Below are positions 30,124 through 39,236 of a DNA stretch of 62,243 nt, in pieces. The DNA comes from an uncultured delta proteobacterium. GTDB lineage: Bacteria; Myxococcota_A; Polyangia; Polyangiales; Polyangiaceae. Both the position numbers and the translations under genes were made by a program. The stretch's first letter is position 1. Every line of letters starts with the position of its first letter. The notes under the pieces were generated by a model, which worked only from the letters and a program-made list of their open reading frames with translations, did no database searches and was not told the DNA's origin. The stretch covers positions 1 to 62,243 of the forward strand of contig CAIVJW010000204.1 of NCBI GenBank assembly GCA_903906315.1, given 5' to 3'.

Positions 30124-31023
30124 TCAGGCGCGCTTGGCCGCAGGGCGCTCGTCCTCGACGTCGTCGTCGCCCTCGCCTTCGACGGGCGGCGGTTCGGCGC
30201 CTTGCCTTCGCGAGGCGCGGAGGAAGGCCAGCCCCAGCGCGAAGAGGCCGAAGCAACCCCACTGCGCCGGCGTGAGGCCCCCGTAGCGAGGGTCGCCGCC
30301 GACGAGGCCGCCGTTCTCCTCGGCCCGGAAGAAGTCGAGAAGGAACCGGACCGGCGCGTAATAGACGCACATGACGCCCGTGTAGAAGCCGACCGGCTTC
30401 GGTCCCTTGCGCCACGACCACGCGACGTACAGCGCGAGCGGGATCGTCAAGAAGAGCTCGTAGAGTCCGAGATCGTAGCGCCCGACCACGCCGGGCCAGC
30501 GGACCGCGTACCAGGCGTCGGAGACGCGCCCCGGGTGATCGTGGGCGACCGAGCAGCCGGCGCGCCCGAAGACCCAGGCGAGCGGGAAGGCGCTGCCGAC
30601 CGTGTCGACGTAGGGCAGGATCCGCTCCCGGTGGTAGAGGCGCCACGCGAGGGCGCCGATCGCCGCGCCGGTGAAGCCTCCGAAGCTCGACAGGCTCTCC
30701 CAGATGCGCAGGAGCGAGAGGGGATCGCGCAGCAGCTTCTGCGGATAATAGAAGACGACGTCGAGGACGTGCGCGCTGACGAAGCCCGCGATGAGCACCC
30801 AGAAGATGAAGTCGCTCATCTTCTTCTCGTCGAGCCGCCGATCGCGCGCGTGGCGCATCGAGACGACCGAGCCGAGGTAGACGCCCGTGGCGACCAGGAG
30901 GCCGAACTTGTGGAGCGCGGGCGGGTGCGCCGGGTCGACGAAGCGACCGAGGAGCGGGACGTGCTGCAAGAAGGGCAGCGGTAGGTCGGGGATGTCGATG
31001 TACGGCAGGAGAGGCTCGGACAC
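30124..31023 (-). CDS. lgt: Divergent prolipoprotein diacylglyceryl transferase (Lgt family)
   Basis: A 299-residue membrane protein with about seven helices and overall Lgt layout (LHKFGLLVATGVYLGSVVSM; FGGFTGAAIGALAWRLYHRE; AWVFGRAGCSVAHDHPGR; VRFLLDFFRAEENGG). Lgt adds diacylglycerol to lipobox Cys. The signature differs from E. coli: the H-G-G-L motif is F114-G-G-F, and the usual GRLGNFINGE is GRAGCSVAHD; Arg154 is kept. The start is the GTG at 31023. The tail is long, acidic and cytoplasmic (EGEGDDDVEDERPAAKR). Several lipoproteins in this window need such an enzyme, but a second, canonical Lgt may exist elsewhere. Confidence 0.72.
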   Translation of the reverse strand: MSEPLLPYIDIPDLPLPFLQHVPLLGRFVDPAHPPALHKFGLLVATGVYLGSVVSMRHARDRRLDEKKMSDFIFWVLIAGFVSAHVLDVVFYYPQKLLRDPLSLLRIWESLSSFGGFTGAAIGALAWRLYHRERILPYVDTVGSAFPLAWVFGRAGCSVAHDHPGRVSDAWYAVRWPGVVGRYDLGLYELFLTIPLALYVAWSWRKGPKPVGFYTGVMCVYYAPVRFLLDFFRAEENGGLVGGDPRYGGLTPAQWGCFGLFALGLAFLRASRRQGAEPPPVEGEGDDDVEDERPAAKRA

Positions 31024-31128
31024 GGTGGCGCTTGGGTAGCGCACCCCCGCGTTGGAAGCCACCTCCGGGCGGCGCGGCCGAGGATTCCGCGGCTTCCCGT
31101 GCGCGCCGGACCGTCGTAGAAAGCGGCC

Positions 31129-31662
31129 GTGAGCAGCCGCCCTACGACCCCCATCCGCCTCGCGACCCTCACGCTGAGCGACACGCGGACGGTGGCGGAC
31201 GACGCGAGCGGCCGCGTCCTCGGAGAGCTGTGTGCGGAGGCGGGCTTCGAGGTCGCTTCGCACGAGGTCGTCCGCGAGGAGCCCGAGCTCCTGCGCGCCA
31301 CGGTGGAGCGCCTGCTCGCGGAGCCCGGGATCGACGCGATCATCCTGACGGGCGGAACCGGCATCTCGCCGCGCGATCGCACGATCGAGGCCCTCGCGCC
31401 GATGTTCGAGAAGACCGTGGACGGCTTCGGCGAGGCGTTCCGCAGGCTGAGCTGGGAGGAGATCGGCGCGCGCGCGGTCCTCTCGCGGGCGACGATGGGC
31501 ATCGCGCGCGGGCGGATCGTGGTGGCGCTCCCCGGGAGCCCGCCGGCCGTACGGCTCGGCGTCACGCAGCTGCTCGCGCCCATGCTCGCGCACGCGGTCG
31601 GGATCGCTTCGGGGCGCGCGACGAAGCATGAGCACGGCCACCGCGGAGGGGCGCGGGGATGA
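31129..31662 (+). CDS. moaB: Molybdenum cofactor protein MoaB/MogA
   Basis: A 177-residue MoaB/MogA-type protein that adenylates molybdopterin before metal insertion. Motifs are ATLTLSDTRTVADDASG at the N-terminus, AIILTGGTGISPRDRTIEAL in the centre and VALPGSPPAVRLGV near the end. The start is a GTG at 31129. Its stop overlaps the moeA start (ATGA), so the two sequential enzymes are made together. Confidence 0.9.
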   Translation: MSSRPTTPIRLATLTLSDTRTVADDASGRVLGELCAEAGFEVASHEVVREEPELLRATVERLLAEPGIDAIILTGGTGISPRDRTIEALAPMFEKTVDGFGEAFRRLSWEEIGARAVLSRATMGIARGRIVVALPGSPPAVRLGVTQLLAPMLAHAVGIASGRATKHEHGHRGGARG

Positions 31663-32861
31663 TCTCCTTCGACGAGGCCCTCGAGCGGCTCCTCGCGAGC
31701 GCGCGGCCGCTCGGCGCGGAGCGCGTCGCGATCGACGAGGCGGCCGGGCGCGTGCTCGCGGAAGACGTGGTCGCGGGTGCGGCGATCCCGGCGTTCGATC
31801 ACTCCGCGATGGACGGGTACGCGGTCGCGACGGCCACGCTCACCGGCGACGGGCCGTGGCGAGTCCCGGTGATCGGCGAGAGCGCGGCGGGCGCGGGCGC
31901 GGCGCGGATCGAGCCCGGGAGCGCGTGCCGGATCTTCACGGGCGCGCGCGTTCCCGAGGGCGCCGACGCGGTCGTGATGCAGGAGGACGCGCCGCGCACG
32001 GACGACACGATCGCGCTCGCCGCGCGCCCACGGTCGGGCCAGCACATCCGTCGACGCGGGGAGGATCTCGCCGCGGGCGGGCTCGCGATCGCGCGCGGCG
32101 TGCGGCTCGGGCCGGGCGGGGTCGCGCTCGCCGCGGGCCTCGACCGCGCGTTCCTCCGCGTCGGGCGGCGCCCCGTCGTGAGCATCCTGTGCACCGGCGA
32201 CGAGCTGCGGTCACCGGGCGACCCGGCGCGCCCCGACAGCATCCCCGAGACCAACGGCTTCTTCGTCGCGGCCGCGGCGCGCGCAGCCGGGGCCCACGCG
32301 CGCGTGGCGCCGTTCGTGGCGGACCGGGCCGAGGCCGCCGAGGCCGCCGTGCGCGAGGCGCTGCGAGGCGCCGACCTCGTGGTCACGATCGGCGGGGTGA
32401 GCGTCGGCGACCACGACGTCGTGCGGCCCGCGCTCGAGGCCGCCGGCGTGACGCTCGATTTCTGGCGCGTGGCCATGAAGCCAGGCAAGCCGCTCGCGGT
32501 CGGGCACGCGGGCGCGACCCACGTGCTCGGGCTCCCCGGAAACCCGGCGTCCGCCTCGCTCACGTTCCTGCTCTTCGGCGTGCCGCTCCTGCGCGCGCTC
32601 CAGGGGGACGCAGCGCCCCTGCCCTCGCGCGTGCCCGTGCGCATCGCCGGCGCGATCCGGCGCAAGCCGGGCCGCCAGGAGTTCGCGCGCGCGCGGATCG
32701 AGCTCCGCGGCGGCGAGCTCACGGCCGTGCTCGCGCAGAACCAGTCCTCGGGCGCGGTGACCAGCTTCGCGTGGGCCGATGCGCTCGTGGTCGTGCCCGC
32801 GGACCGCGAGCGCGTCGACGACGGCGATCGGCTGACGGCGATCCGGATCGGCGAGATCTAG
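31659..32861 (+). CDS. moeA: Molybdopterin molybdenumtransferase MoeA
   Basis: A 400-residue MoeA, which inserts molybdate into adenylated molybdopterin. Motifs: PAFDHSAMDGYAVAT near residues 46-60, the catalytic domain with STOP-type residues VSILCTGDELRSPG, IGGVSVGDHDVV, and KPGKPLAVGHAG followed by LGLPGNPASASLTF. The C-terminal domain IV is complete (QNQSSGAVTSFAWADALVVV). It follows moaB by ATGA overlap. Its TAG stop lies in the same CTAG as the stop of the convergent moaE. Confidence 0.95.
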   Translation: MISFDEALERLLASARPLGAERVAIDEAAGRVLAEDVVAGAAIPAFDHSAMDGYAVATATLTGDGPWRVPVIGESAAGAGAARIEPGSACRIFTGARVPEGADAVVMQEDAPRTDDTIALAARPRSGQHIRRRGEDLAAGGLAIARGVRLGPGGVALAAGLDRAFLRVGRRPVVSILCTGDELRSPGDPARPDSIPETNGFFVAAAARAAGAHARVAPFVADRAEAAEAAVREALRGADLVVTIGGVSVGDHDVVRPALEAAGVTLDFWRVAMKPGKPLAVGHAGATHVLGLPGNPASASLTFLLFGVPLLRALQGDAAPLPSRVPVRIAGAIRRKPGRQEFARARIELRGGELTAVLAQNQSSGAVTSFAWADALVVVPADRERVDDGDRLTAIRIGEI

Positions 32862-33349
32862 CGGGCGTCACCGCTCGGGTCGTGGCGGTGGTCCTCGTGG
32901 GGCGCGCCCGCGTGATCGCCGCCGCCGCAGCGCGCGTCCTGCCAACCGACCCAGTACGGACCGTCGGGGCCGTGCTCGCGCTTCCAGATCGGCAGGCGCG
33001 ACTTGAGCCGATCGATGAGCTCACGACAGGCGTGGAACGCCTCGGATCGGTGCGGCGCGCTCGCGGCGCAGACGACGGCGGCGTCGCCGACGCGGAGCGT
33101 GCCGACGCGATGGAGCACGGCGAGGCGGACGCCCGGCACCTCGACCGAGAGCTCGTCGATCAGGTGCGCGAGCTCGGTCTCGGCCATCGAGCCGTACGCC
33201 TCGTACTCGAGGAGCGTGACGGCGCGACCTTCGTTCTCGGCCCGAACGACGCCGAGAAACGTGACGACGCCGCCGGCCCCGTCGTGGCTCACCTCACGCA
33301 CGACCTCGTCGAGCGAGACCGCCGCGGCCCGGATGCGCGGGGCGGTCAC
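32858..33349 (-). CDS. moaE: Molybdopterin synthase large subunit MoaE
   Basis: A 163-residue MoaE. The domain begins [20 protein letters not shown] and carries [40 protein letters not shown] and the catalytic Lys region [13 protein letters not shown] with PYWVGW. Both active lysines appear present. The GTG start overlaps the moaC stop in GTGA. The tail is His/Asp-rich ([17 protein letters not shown]), perhaps metal-binding. No moaD gene, whose product supplies the sulphur, is seen nearby and it must be elsewhere. Confidence 0.93.
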   Translation of the reverse strand: MTAPRIRAAAVSLDEVVREVSHDGAGGVVTFLGVVRAENEGRAVTLLEYEAYGSMAETELAHLIDELSVEVPGVRLAVLHRVGTLRVGDAAVVCAASAPHRSEAFHACRELIDRLKSRLPIWKREHGPDGPYWVGWQDARCGGGDHAGAPHEDHRHDPSGDAR

Positions 33350-34278
33350 CCGCCCTCCGTCGATCGCACGAAGCGGCCCGATCGCCCGCCGTCCTTCTCG
33401 AGCAGCTTCACATCCTCGATCACCATCGCGCGGTCGATCGACTTGAGCATGTCGTAGATCGTCAAGCAGGCGGCGCTCACGGCGACGAGCGCCTCCATCT
33501 CGACGCCCGTGCGATCGCGCGCCTCGGTCGTGGCGGTCACGCGCACGCGGCTCTCCTCGGGCTCGATCGAGAGCTCCACGGCCACGCGGGTGAGCGCGAC
33601 CGCGTGGCATAGAGGGATGAGGTCCGGCGTGCGCTTGGCGGCCATGATCCCCGCGAGCCGTGCCGTCGCGAGCACGTCGCCCTTCGGGGTGTCGCTCCGA
33701 GCCAGGCGCTCCGCGGTCGCGCGATCCATGCGCACCACCCCCGAGGCGACGGCGCGCCGCTCGGTGACCGCCTTGGCCCCGACGTCGACCATGTGGACCG
33801 CCCCGCGCGCGTCGAGGTGCGTCGAGAGCGCCGCGGCCGCACGCGCGGTGACGATCCCGTCGTACGCCTCGCCGAGGTGCGCGGCGTCCGCGCGCTCGAT
33901 CGCGCGCCGGTGGACGTGCAGGAGCGCGAACCGGTCGAGCGCGGAGAGCGCGGCCCACGTCGCGTCCGCGAGCGGTCGCCGCGCGCCGAGCGCCTCGCGA
34001 AGCGCGGGCGGAGGCGCCCCCGCGGGCGCGTCCTCGGCGCGATCGGTCGGCGTGGCGGGCGGCGAGGCGGCGAGCGCGGACTCCGCGATGGCGACGAGGT
34101 CCACGGCGTCGCACGCGCCCGCACGGGCGATCGCGGTGCGCGCCTCCAGCGGAAGCGATCGCCAAGCGGCGAGCGAGAGCCTCATGCCGGCGTGATCGAG
34201 ACCACGACGCGCCGCGAGCGGGACGAGGTCGAGCGTCGGAGGGATGCCCTCGAAGGCGTAGACGGGTAGATCGATCAC
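33346..34278 (-). CDS. moaC: MoaC fused to an N-terminal nitrate-reductase-associated-like domain
   Basis: A 310-residue fusion. Residues 158-310 are a complete MoaC, cyclic pyranopterin monophosphate synthase. It starts [18 protein letters not shown] and has K215 (IMAAKRTPD), H225 (IPLCHAVAL), the E260/E262 region (GVEMEAL) and D276/K279 (TIYDMLKS). Residues 1-130 read [40 protein letters not shown] and, after an Ala/Pro insert, [18 protein letters not shown]. That pattern matches the small nitrate reductase-associated family. Such a fusion is unusual: normal MoaC is about 160 residues. It follows moaA by 55 bases and overlaps moaE. Confidence 0.85.
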   Translation of the reverse strand: MIDLPVYAFEGIPPTLDLVPLAARRGLDHAGMRLSLAAWRSLPLEARTAIARAGACDAVDLVAIAESALAASPPATPTDRAEDAPAGAPPPALREALGARRPLADATWAALSALDRFALLHVHRRAIERADAAHLGEAYDGIVTARAAAALSTHLDARGAVHMVDVGAKAVTERRAVASGVVRMDRATAERLARSDTPKGDVLATARLAGIMAAKRTPDLIPLCHAVALTRVAVELSIEPEESRVRVTATTEARDRTGVEMEALVAVSAACLTIYDMLKSIDRAMVIEDVKLLEKDGGRSGRFVRSTEGG

Positions 34279-34333
34279 GGCCCGGGCATGTCACGGGCCC
34301 ACGTGGCGCGCAATGTTCGGGGACCCTCGGAGA

Positions 34334-35374
34334 TCACCCTCCGCGCTTGTGCATCTCGAGGTGCGGGATGCGGCGCAGCGCGGACGCGGGCAGCAGCGGT
34401 CCGCGATCGAGGACGGCGAGGCGATCCTCCGCGCCGCGGTCGGTCCGGCCGCGCCACGCGGTCGCGATGGCAGCCGCGAGGACCTCGGTGGACGCCCCCT
34501 CGCGGACGAACCGCCGGAGGTCGGCGCCGGTGCGAGCGTACAGGCACATGTAGAACATGCCGTCGGCGGTGAGCCGCGCGCGGTCGCAGCTGCCGCAGAA
34601 CGGCTCCGTCGTCGAGGCGATGACGCCGAAGGCCGTCCCGTCCGGGAGCGTGAAGCGAGCCGCCGTCGATGAGCCGCGATCGCCTGCGACCGGCTCGATG
34701 GGCCCGAACGCGCGGGCGAGCGAGGCGAGGATCTCCTGCGACGACACGACGTCCGCGGCCGACCAGCCCGTCGCGCCGCCGACGTCCATGTACTCGATGA
34801 AGCGCAGCTCCGCGCCGCGATCGCGGGCGAACGCGAGCAGCGCGGCGAGCTCGTCGTCGTTCCGGCCGCGGAGCACGACGGCGTCGAGCTTGAGCGCCGC
34901 GAAGCCAGCGCGCACGGCGGCGTCGATGCCCGCGATCACGTCCGCGTGGGCGGCGCTGCCGGTGAGCTGGCGGAATACGTCGGGGCGGAGCGTGTCGAGG
35001 CTCACGGTGACGCGGTGCAGACCCGCGGCGAGGAGCGCGCTCGCCTGATCGGCCAGGAGGAGACCGTTCGTCGTCAGCGCGAGGTCGCGCAGGAACGGCC
35101 TTCCCGCGAGCATGCGCACCAACGCCGGCAGATCGCGACGGAGGAGCGGCTCGCCGCCGGTGATGCGGACACGACCGACGCCGAGGAGACCGAATGCGTC
35201 GACGAGCCGGGTGATCTCCTCGAATCGCAGCAGATCCTCGCGCGGCAGCCAGACGTAGCTCTCCTCCGGCATGCAGTAGGAGCAGCGCAGGTTGCAGCGG
35301 TCCAGCACCGAGAGCCGGACGGCGTCGAGCGGCCGCCCGAAGTGATCGCGCACACGCTCGAGGCTACCGGCCAT
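34334..35374 (-). CDS. moaA: GTP 3',8-cyclase MoaA (radical SAM)
   Basis: A 346-residue radical SAM enzyme that turns GTP into the cyclic precursor for MoaC. The N-terminal cluster motif is CNLRCSYCMP, the SAM site ITGGEPLLRRD, and the C-terminal cluster is CGSCDRARLTADGMFYMC. The protein ends in the conserved Gly-Gly (HKRGG) needed for activity. The ATG at 35374 is preferred; one at 35398 adds eight residues. It is the first gene of the moaA-moaC-moaE run. Confidence 0.95.
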   Translation of the reverse strand: MAGSLERVRDHFGRPLDAVRLSVLDRCNLRCSYCMPEESYVWLPREDLLRFEEITRLVDAFGLLGVGRVRITGGEPLLRRDLPALVRMLAGRPFLRDLALTTNGLLLADQASALLAAGLHRVTVSLDTLRPDVFRQLTGSAAHADVIAGIDAAVRAGFAALKLDAVVLRGRNDDELAALLAFARDRGAELRFIEYMDVGGATGWSAADVVSSQEILASLARAFGPIEPVAGDRGSSTAARFTLPDGTAFGVIASTTEPFCGSCDRARLTADGMFYMCLYARTGADLRRFVREGASTEVLAAAIATAWRGRTDRGAEDRLAVLDRGPLLPASALRRIPHLEMHKRGG

Positions 35375-35638
35375 CGCTCGCTCCAACCGAGGGAACACGC
35401 GCCCCCGTCGACGCGCGTTGGCATCGGACCGCCGCGGGTCGGGGGAGGACTGCGCACGCTCGAATCGGGGGAAATACGACGCGAACGACCCTCGCGCGCG
35501 CCTCCCCGCCGCGACGAGCGCTCGGTCCGGTGCCCACGAGCCACGAGTCGAGCTGGCCGCTACCGACCGCTGTCATGCGCGGCGAACGTAACACCACACG
35601 GCGGCCTCCTCCGCGCTATAGTCGACGCGCTGCACGTC

Positions 35639-38600
35639 ATGAGCGAAGACGCCATCAGCCCGGGGACGGTGCTCGCAGCGCGCTATCAGGTCCGGCGCGA
35701 GCTCGGCCGGGGCGGCATGGGGATCGTGTACCTGTGCCGCGACCTGGTGGCCGACGAGCGCGTCGCGCTCAAGCTCCTCTGCCGCCCCGGGTCGAGCGTG
35801 CGACCCGAGGACGCCTGGTGGTTCCACGAGGAGGCGCGCGCGCTCGCGGGCCTCTCGCACCCGGTGATCGTGCGCGCCCGCGACTTCGGCGCGCTCCCCG
35901 ACGGGACGCCGTACCTCGTGATGGATGCCGTGCCGGGGCGGTCTCTGCACGAGTGGATCTACCTGCAGCACATCGACGGCGTCCTCCCCTGGCCGGTCCT
36001 GTGGAGCCTCTTCGATCAGGTGCTCGGGTCGCTCGCGCACGCGCACGCGCGGGGCGTGATCCACGGCGACCTCAAGCCGTCGAACGTCCTGCTCGAGGTC
36101 CTCGAGGGCGACGCCGAGCCGACGGTGCACGTGCTCGATCTGGGCCTCGCGTGGCTGTTCCAGGATCGCGTCGACCACCGGCTCGACGGGCGCGCCGCGC
36201 TCGAGCCCACGGTGCGCTGGGGCGCGGGGACGCCGGGCTGGATGGCCCCGGAGCAGATCCGCCTCGCCACGCCGCACATCGGGCCCGCGACCGACCTCTA
36301 CGCGCTCGGCTGCATCCTGTTCGCGATGCTGGCGGACCGCGAGCCGTACGCCGGCTCGAGCGAGGAGCTCCTCTCCGCGCACCGAAACGCGCCCATCCCT
36401 GCCCCGGAGCCGCTACAGCCCGGCGTGCCGAAGGGCGTCGCGCCGTTCGTGCAGCGGCTGCTCGCGAAGCGCCCGTGGCACAGGTTCGAGTTCGCGGGCG
36501 ACGCGCGCCGCGTGTGGCGCACCTTCCGGCCCGCGGAGGGCAAGGGCGACGTCACGAGCACGCCGATCCCGCGCGGCGGCGGGGTGCGGGGCCCGCTGCC
36601 GTCGAGCCACGACTCGACGCTGCGGCTCGACCCGGATCTGTTCCGCGCGGAGTCGAGCGTCGCGACCACGACCGGGCTGCTCGGCATGCGCCCGAGCCCC
36701 TTCGTCGCGCGGCAGGCGGAGCGCGCGCGGCTGCTATCGCTCGTCGCCGAGGCCGCGGCCAGCACCGACCCGGTGCGCAAGCTCATCGTCTTGCGCGGCG
36801 AGGCCGGCGTCGGCAAGAGCCGCATCGCCGAGTGGCTCTGCGAGGAGGTCCACGAGCGCGCGGCCATGGTGCCGCTGCGGGCGCGCTACCGGAAGATCGC
36901 GGCGCCGCTCGACGGGGTCGTCGGCGCCGTGACGCAGCACTACCGGCTCGAGCGCGCCGACAAGGCGGTCGTCGAAAAGGTGCTGATGAACCTGTGGGGC
37001 GTGGGCCCCGAGGACGACGACGGCACGACGTGGGTGGCCGCCGCAGCGGAGTGGCTGAAGCCCGGCGGCGACGCGATAGGCCCGACGGGCAAGCGGTTCA
37101 CGTTCGACCGGCCGGAGCTGCGGTGGCGCGTGATCCGGCGCACGCTCGAGCACATCTCGAAGCACCGCCCGATCCTGCTCTGGATGGACGATCTTCACCT
37201 CGCGTCGCCGACGACGTTCGAGGGCCTGCGGATGCTGCAGCGCGAGGCGACGAACCTTCGCATGGTGGTGGTCGCGACGGCGCGCGACGAGGCGGTCGAG
37301 ACCGACCCGCAAGCGTCCGCGATGCTGGACGACATCCTGCGCGCGTACGGCGGCGAGGTGATGCGCGTCGCGCCGCTCGACGAGAGCCAGACGTTCGCGC
37401 TCCTGCGCGAGACGCTCCCGCTCGACGACGCCGCCGCGGCCGAGGCCGCCTCGCGCGCCAAGGGCAACCCGCTGTTCGCGCTGCAGCTGCTCTATGCGTG
37501 GGCGCAAGGCGGGCACTTCCAGCTGAAGGAAGGGCGCTACGTCGTGCCACGCGCGGCGCTGGAGGTCCGCGCGGCGACGACGGCCGAGCTGTGGCAGGAG
37601 CGGCTCGCCGCGATCCCGGCGCCGCTGCGTGGGGCCGCGCTCGCTGCGGCGGCGCTCGGCGGCGACATCCGGACGGACGTGCTGCGCGCCGAGCTCGGCG
37701 AGCTCGGCATCGACCCGGAGCGGGCGATCGTCGCGATGAAGCGCGCGCAGATCCTCCTCGCCTCGGGCGCCGAGCGGCTGCGCTGGCCGCACGCGCTCCT
37801 GCAGGAGCACCTGCTCGCGCAGCTCTTCGAGCAGCCGGAGTCGGCGCGCTTCTTCCGCGCGGCCGCCGAGGCGCTGGCGCACCACCCGCTCGCGTCGAGT
37901 CGGCGCATCGTGCGGCACCGCGTGACCAACCTCGTCCGCGCGGGCGACCTCGATCGGGCGTCGGAGCTACTGCACGGGTCCATCGCGTCGTTCTGGGGCC
38001 GCACGCGCGATGCGTCGGCGACGGCACGCGACCTCGCGCTGCTCGACGGCAAGCTCGGCGGGACCGCCTCGGCCGTCCACCGCCGGTGGCGCGCGGAGGC
38101 GATGCGTCACACCGGCAAGCTCGAGGACGCGCGGCGCGAGGCCGAGCAGGCGAGCGCGATCTTCGCCGCGGCCGACGACCTCGAGAACGAGGCGCACTGC
38201 CTGCGCCTGCTCGGCCACATCGCGTCGGACCTCGCGGCGCCTGCGCGCGGGCGGCGCCTCGTCGCGCGCGCGCTCGGCTACTTCGAGGAGCTCGGGCACG
38301 CGCACGGCCGCGCGCAGTGCGAGCTCGTGATGGGCGAGATCGACTACCTCGTCGGGGAGCACACCTCGGCGCGGTCACTCCTGGCTAGCGCGGCGCTGCG
38401 CTTCCAGCACGTCGGCGACCGGCTGGGACGCGCCCAGTGCCTGATCCTGCAGTCGCTCGTCGAGCAGGCCGGAGGCGCGCCGCACCGTGCGCGCGACCTC
38501 GCGCTGACCGCGCGCGCGGACTTCGACGGCATCGGCTACCGGCTCGGCGTCGCGCAGAGCGACGTGATCCTCGCCCACGCGGATCACCGCGAGGGCACGC

Positions 38601-39133
38601 TCGAGGCGGCGCTGCATGGCGCGACGGCCGCGCGACAGAGCTTCCGCGACCTCGCCAATCCGCGCGGTGAGGCCGCGGCGGAGCGCCTGCTCGCGATGGC
38701 GAGCCTCGACGCCGGCGACGCGGACCGGGCCGAGGAGCACGCGCGCGCGGCCTGCTCGATCTTCGAGCGGCTCGCCGACCCGTGGGGACAGGTCGAGTCG
38801 AAGCTCCTCCTCGCGCAGGTCGCGCTCGATCGCGGCGACGCCGACGCGGCGCGCGAGCAGCTCATCGCGTGCGAGGCGGCGAGCCTGGTGGAGGCCGAGC
38901 CGAAGCAGCACCGGCACCTCACGCTGGCCTGGCTCGCGTACCACGAGGGCCGCTTCGGCGACGCGGCGCGCGAGCTCGACCAGGCGCGAGGCGCCTTCCG
39001 CGAGGGCGCGCGGACGGCCGACCACGCGCCCCAGCTGCTCGAGCGGTTCCTGCGCATGAGGTGGCCGCGGCCTGCCGGGCCACGCATCGCGGACTGGCTG
39101 CGGGCCATCGCGGCCGCCAGCGCGCCCGGCTGA
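35639..39133 (+). CDS. Ser/Thr kinase-AAA ATPase-TPR signalling protein (atypical kinase)
   Basis: A 1164-residue soluble protein. Residues 12-290 are a protein kinase: Gly loop GRGGMG 23-28, K45, catalytic loop HGDLKPSN 142-149, DLG 167-169 and APE 203-205. The Arg of HRD is Gly and DFG is DLG, so it is a non-RD kinase; Lys and Asp residues are intact. Residues 355-700 are an STAND-like ATPase with Walker A GEAGVGKS 387-394 and Walker B ILLWMDDLHLAS. The C-terminal half is TPR-like helices. The layout resembles PknK/TOMM-type kinases. A stop-proximal hairpin follows. Inputs and targets are unknown. Confidence 0.88.
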   Translation: MSEDAISPGTVLAARYQVRRELGRGGMGIVYLCRDLVADERVALKLLCRPGSSVRPEDAWWFHEEARALAGLSHPVIVRARDFGALPDGTPYLVMDAVPGRSLHEWIYLQHIDGVLPWPVLWSLFDQVLGSLAHAHARGVIHGDLKPSNVLLEVLEGDAEPTVHVLDLGLAWLFQDRVDHRLDGRAALEPTVRWGAGTPGWMAPEQIRLATPHIGPATDLYALGCILFAMLADREPYAGSSEELLSAHRNAPIPAPEPLQPGVPKGVAPFVQRLLAKRPWHRFEFAGDARRVWRTFRPAEGKGDVTSTPIPRGGGVRGPLPSSHDSTLRLDPDLFRAESSVATTTGLLGMRPSPFVARQAERARLLSLVAEAAASTDPVRKLIVLRGEAGVGKSRIAEWLCEEVHERAAMVPLRARYRKIAAPLDGVVGAVTQHYRLERADKAVVEKVLMNLWGVGPEDDDGTTWVAAAAEWLKPGGDAIGPTGKRFTFDRPELRWRVIRRTLEHISKHRPILLWMDDLHLASPTTFEGLRMLQREATNLRMVVVATARDEAVETDPQASAMLDDILRAYGGEVMRVAPLDESQTFALLRETLPLDDAAAAEAASRAKGNPLFALQLLYAWAQGGHFQLKEGRYVVPRAALEVRAATTAELWQERLAAIPAPLRGAALAAAALGGDIRTDVLRAELGELGIDPERAIVAMKRAQILLASGAERLRWPHALLQEHLLAQLFEQPESARFFRAAAEALAHHPLASSRRIVRHRVTNLVRAGDLDRASELLHGSIASFWGRTRDASATARDLALLDGKLGGTASAVHRRWRAEAMRHTGKLEDARREAEQASAIFAAADDLENEAHCLRLLGHIASDLAAPARGRRLVARALGYFEELGHAHGRAQCELVMGEIDYLVGEHTSARSLLASAALRFQHVGDRLGRAQCLILQSLVEQAGGAPHRARDLALTARADFDGIGYRLGVAQSDVILAHADHREGTLEAALHGATAARQSFRDLANPRGEAAAERLLAMASLDAGDADRAEEHARAACSIFERLADPWGQVESKLLLAQVALDRGDADAAREQLIACEAASLVEAEPKQHRHLTLAWLAYHEGRFGDAARELDQARGAFREGARTADHAPQLLERFLRMRWPRPAGPRIADWLRAIAAASAPG

Positions 39134-39144
39134 CCCGCCGCACG

Positions 39145-39161
39145 GCGCACCGCCGGTGCGC
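39145..39161 (+). terminator. Stem-loop after the first kinase gene
   Basis: GCGCACC and GGTGCGC pair around GCC, starting 11 bases after the kinase stop at 39133. Confidence 0.45.
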
Positions 39162-39212
39162 GGCATTCGGGCCCGCCAGCGGCCTACGACGGGGCCGCTG
39201 CCAGCCCCGAAC

Positions 39213-39228
39213 GGGCCGCGCGCGGCCC
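39213..39228 (-). terminator. Palindromic stem after the outer-membrane protein gene
   Basis: The 16-base palindrome GGGCCGCGCGCGGCCC lies eight bases beyond the stop of the convergent minus-strand gene at 39237. It can fold as a six-base stem with a CGCG loop. Confidence 0.4.
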
Positions 39229-39236
39229 CAACGATC

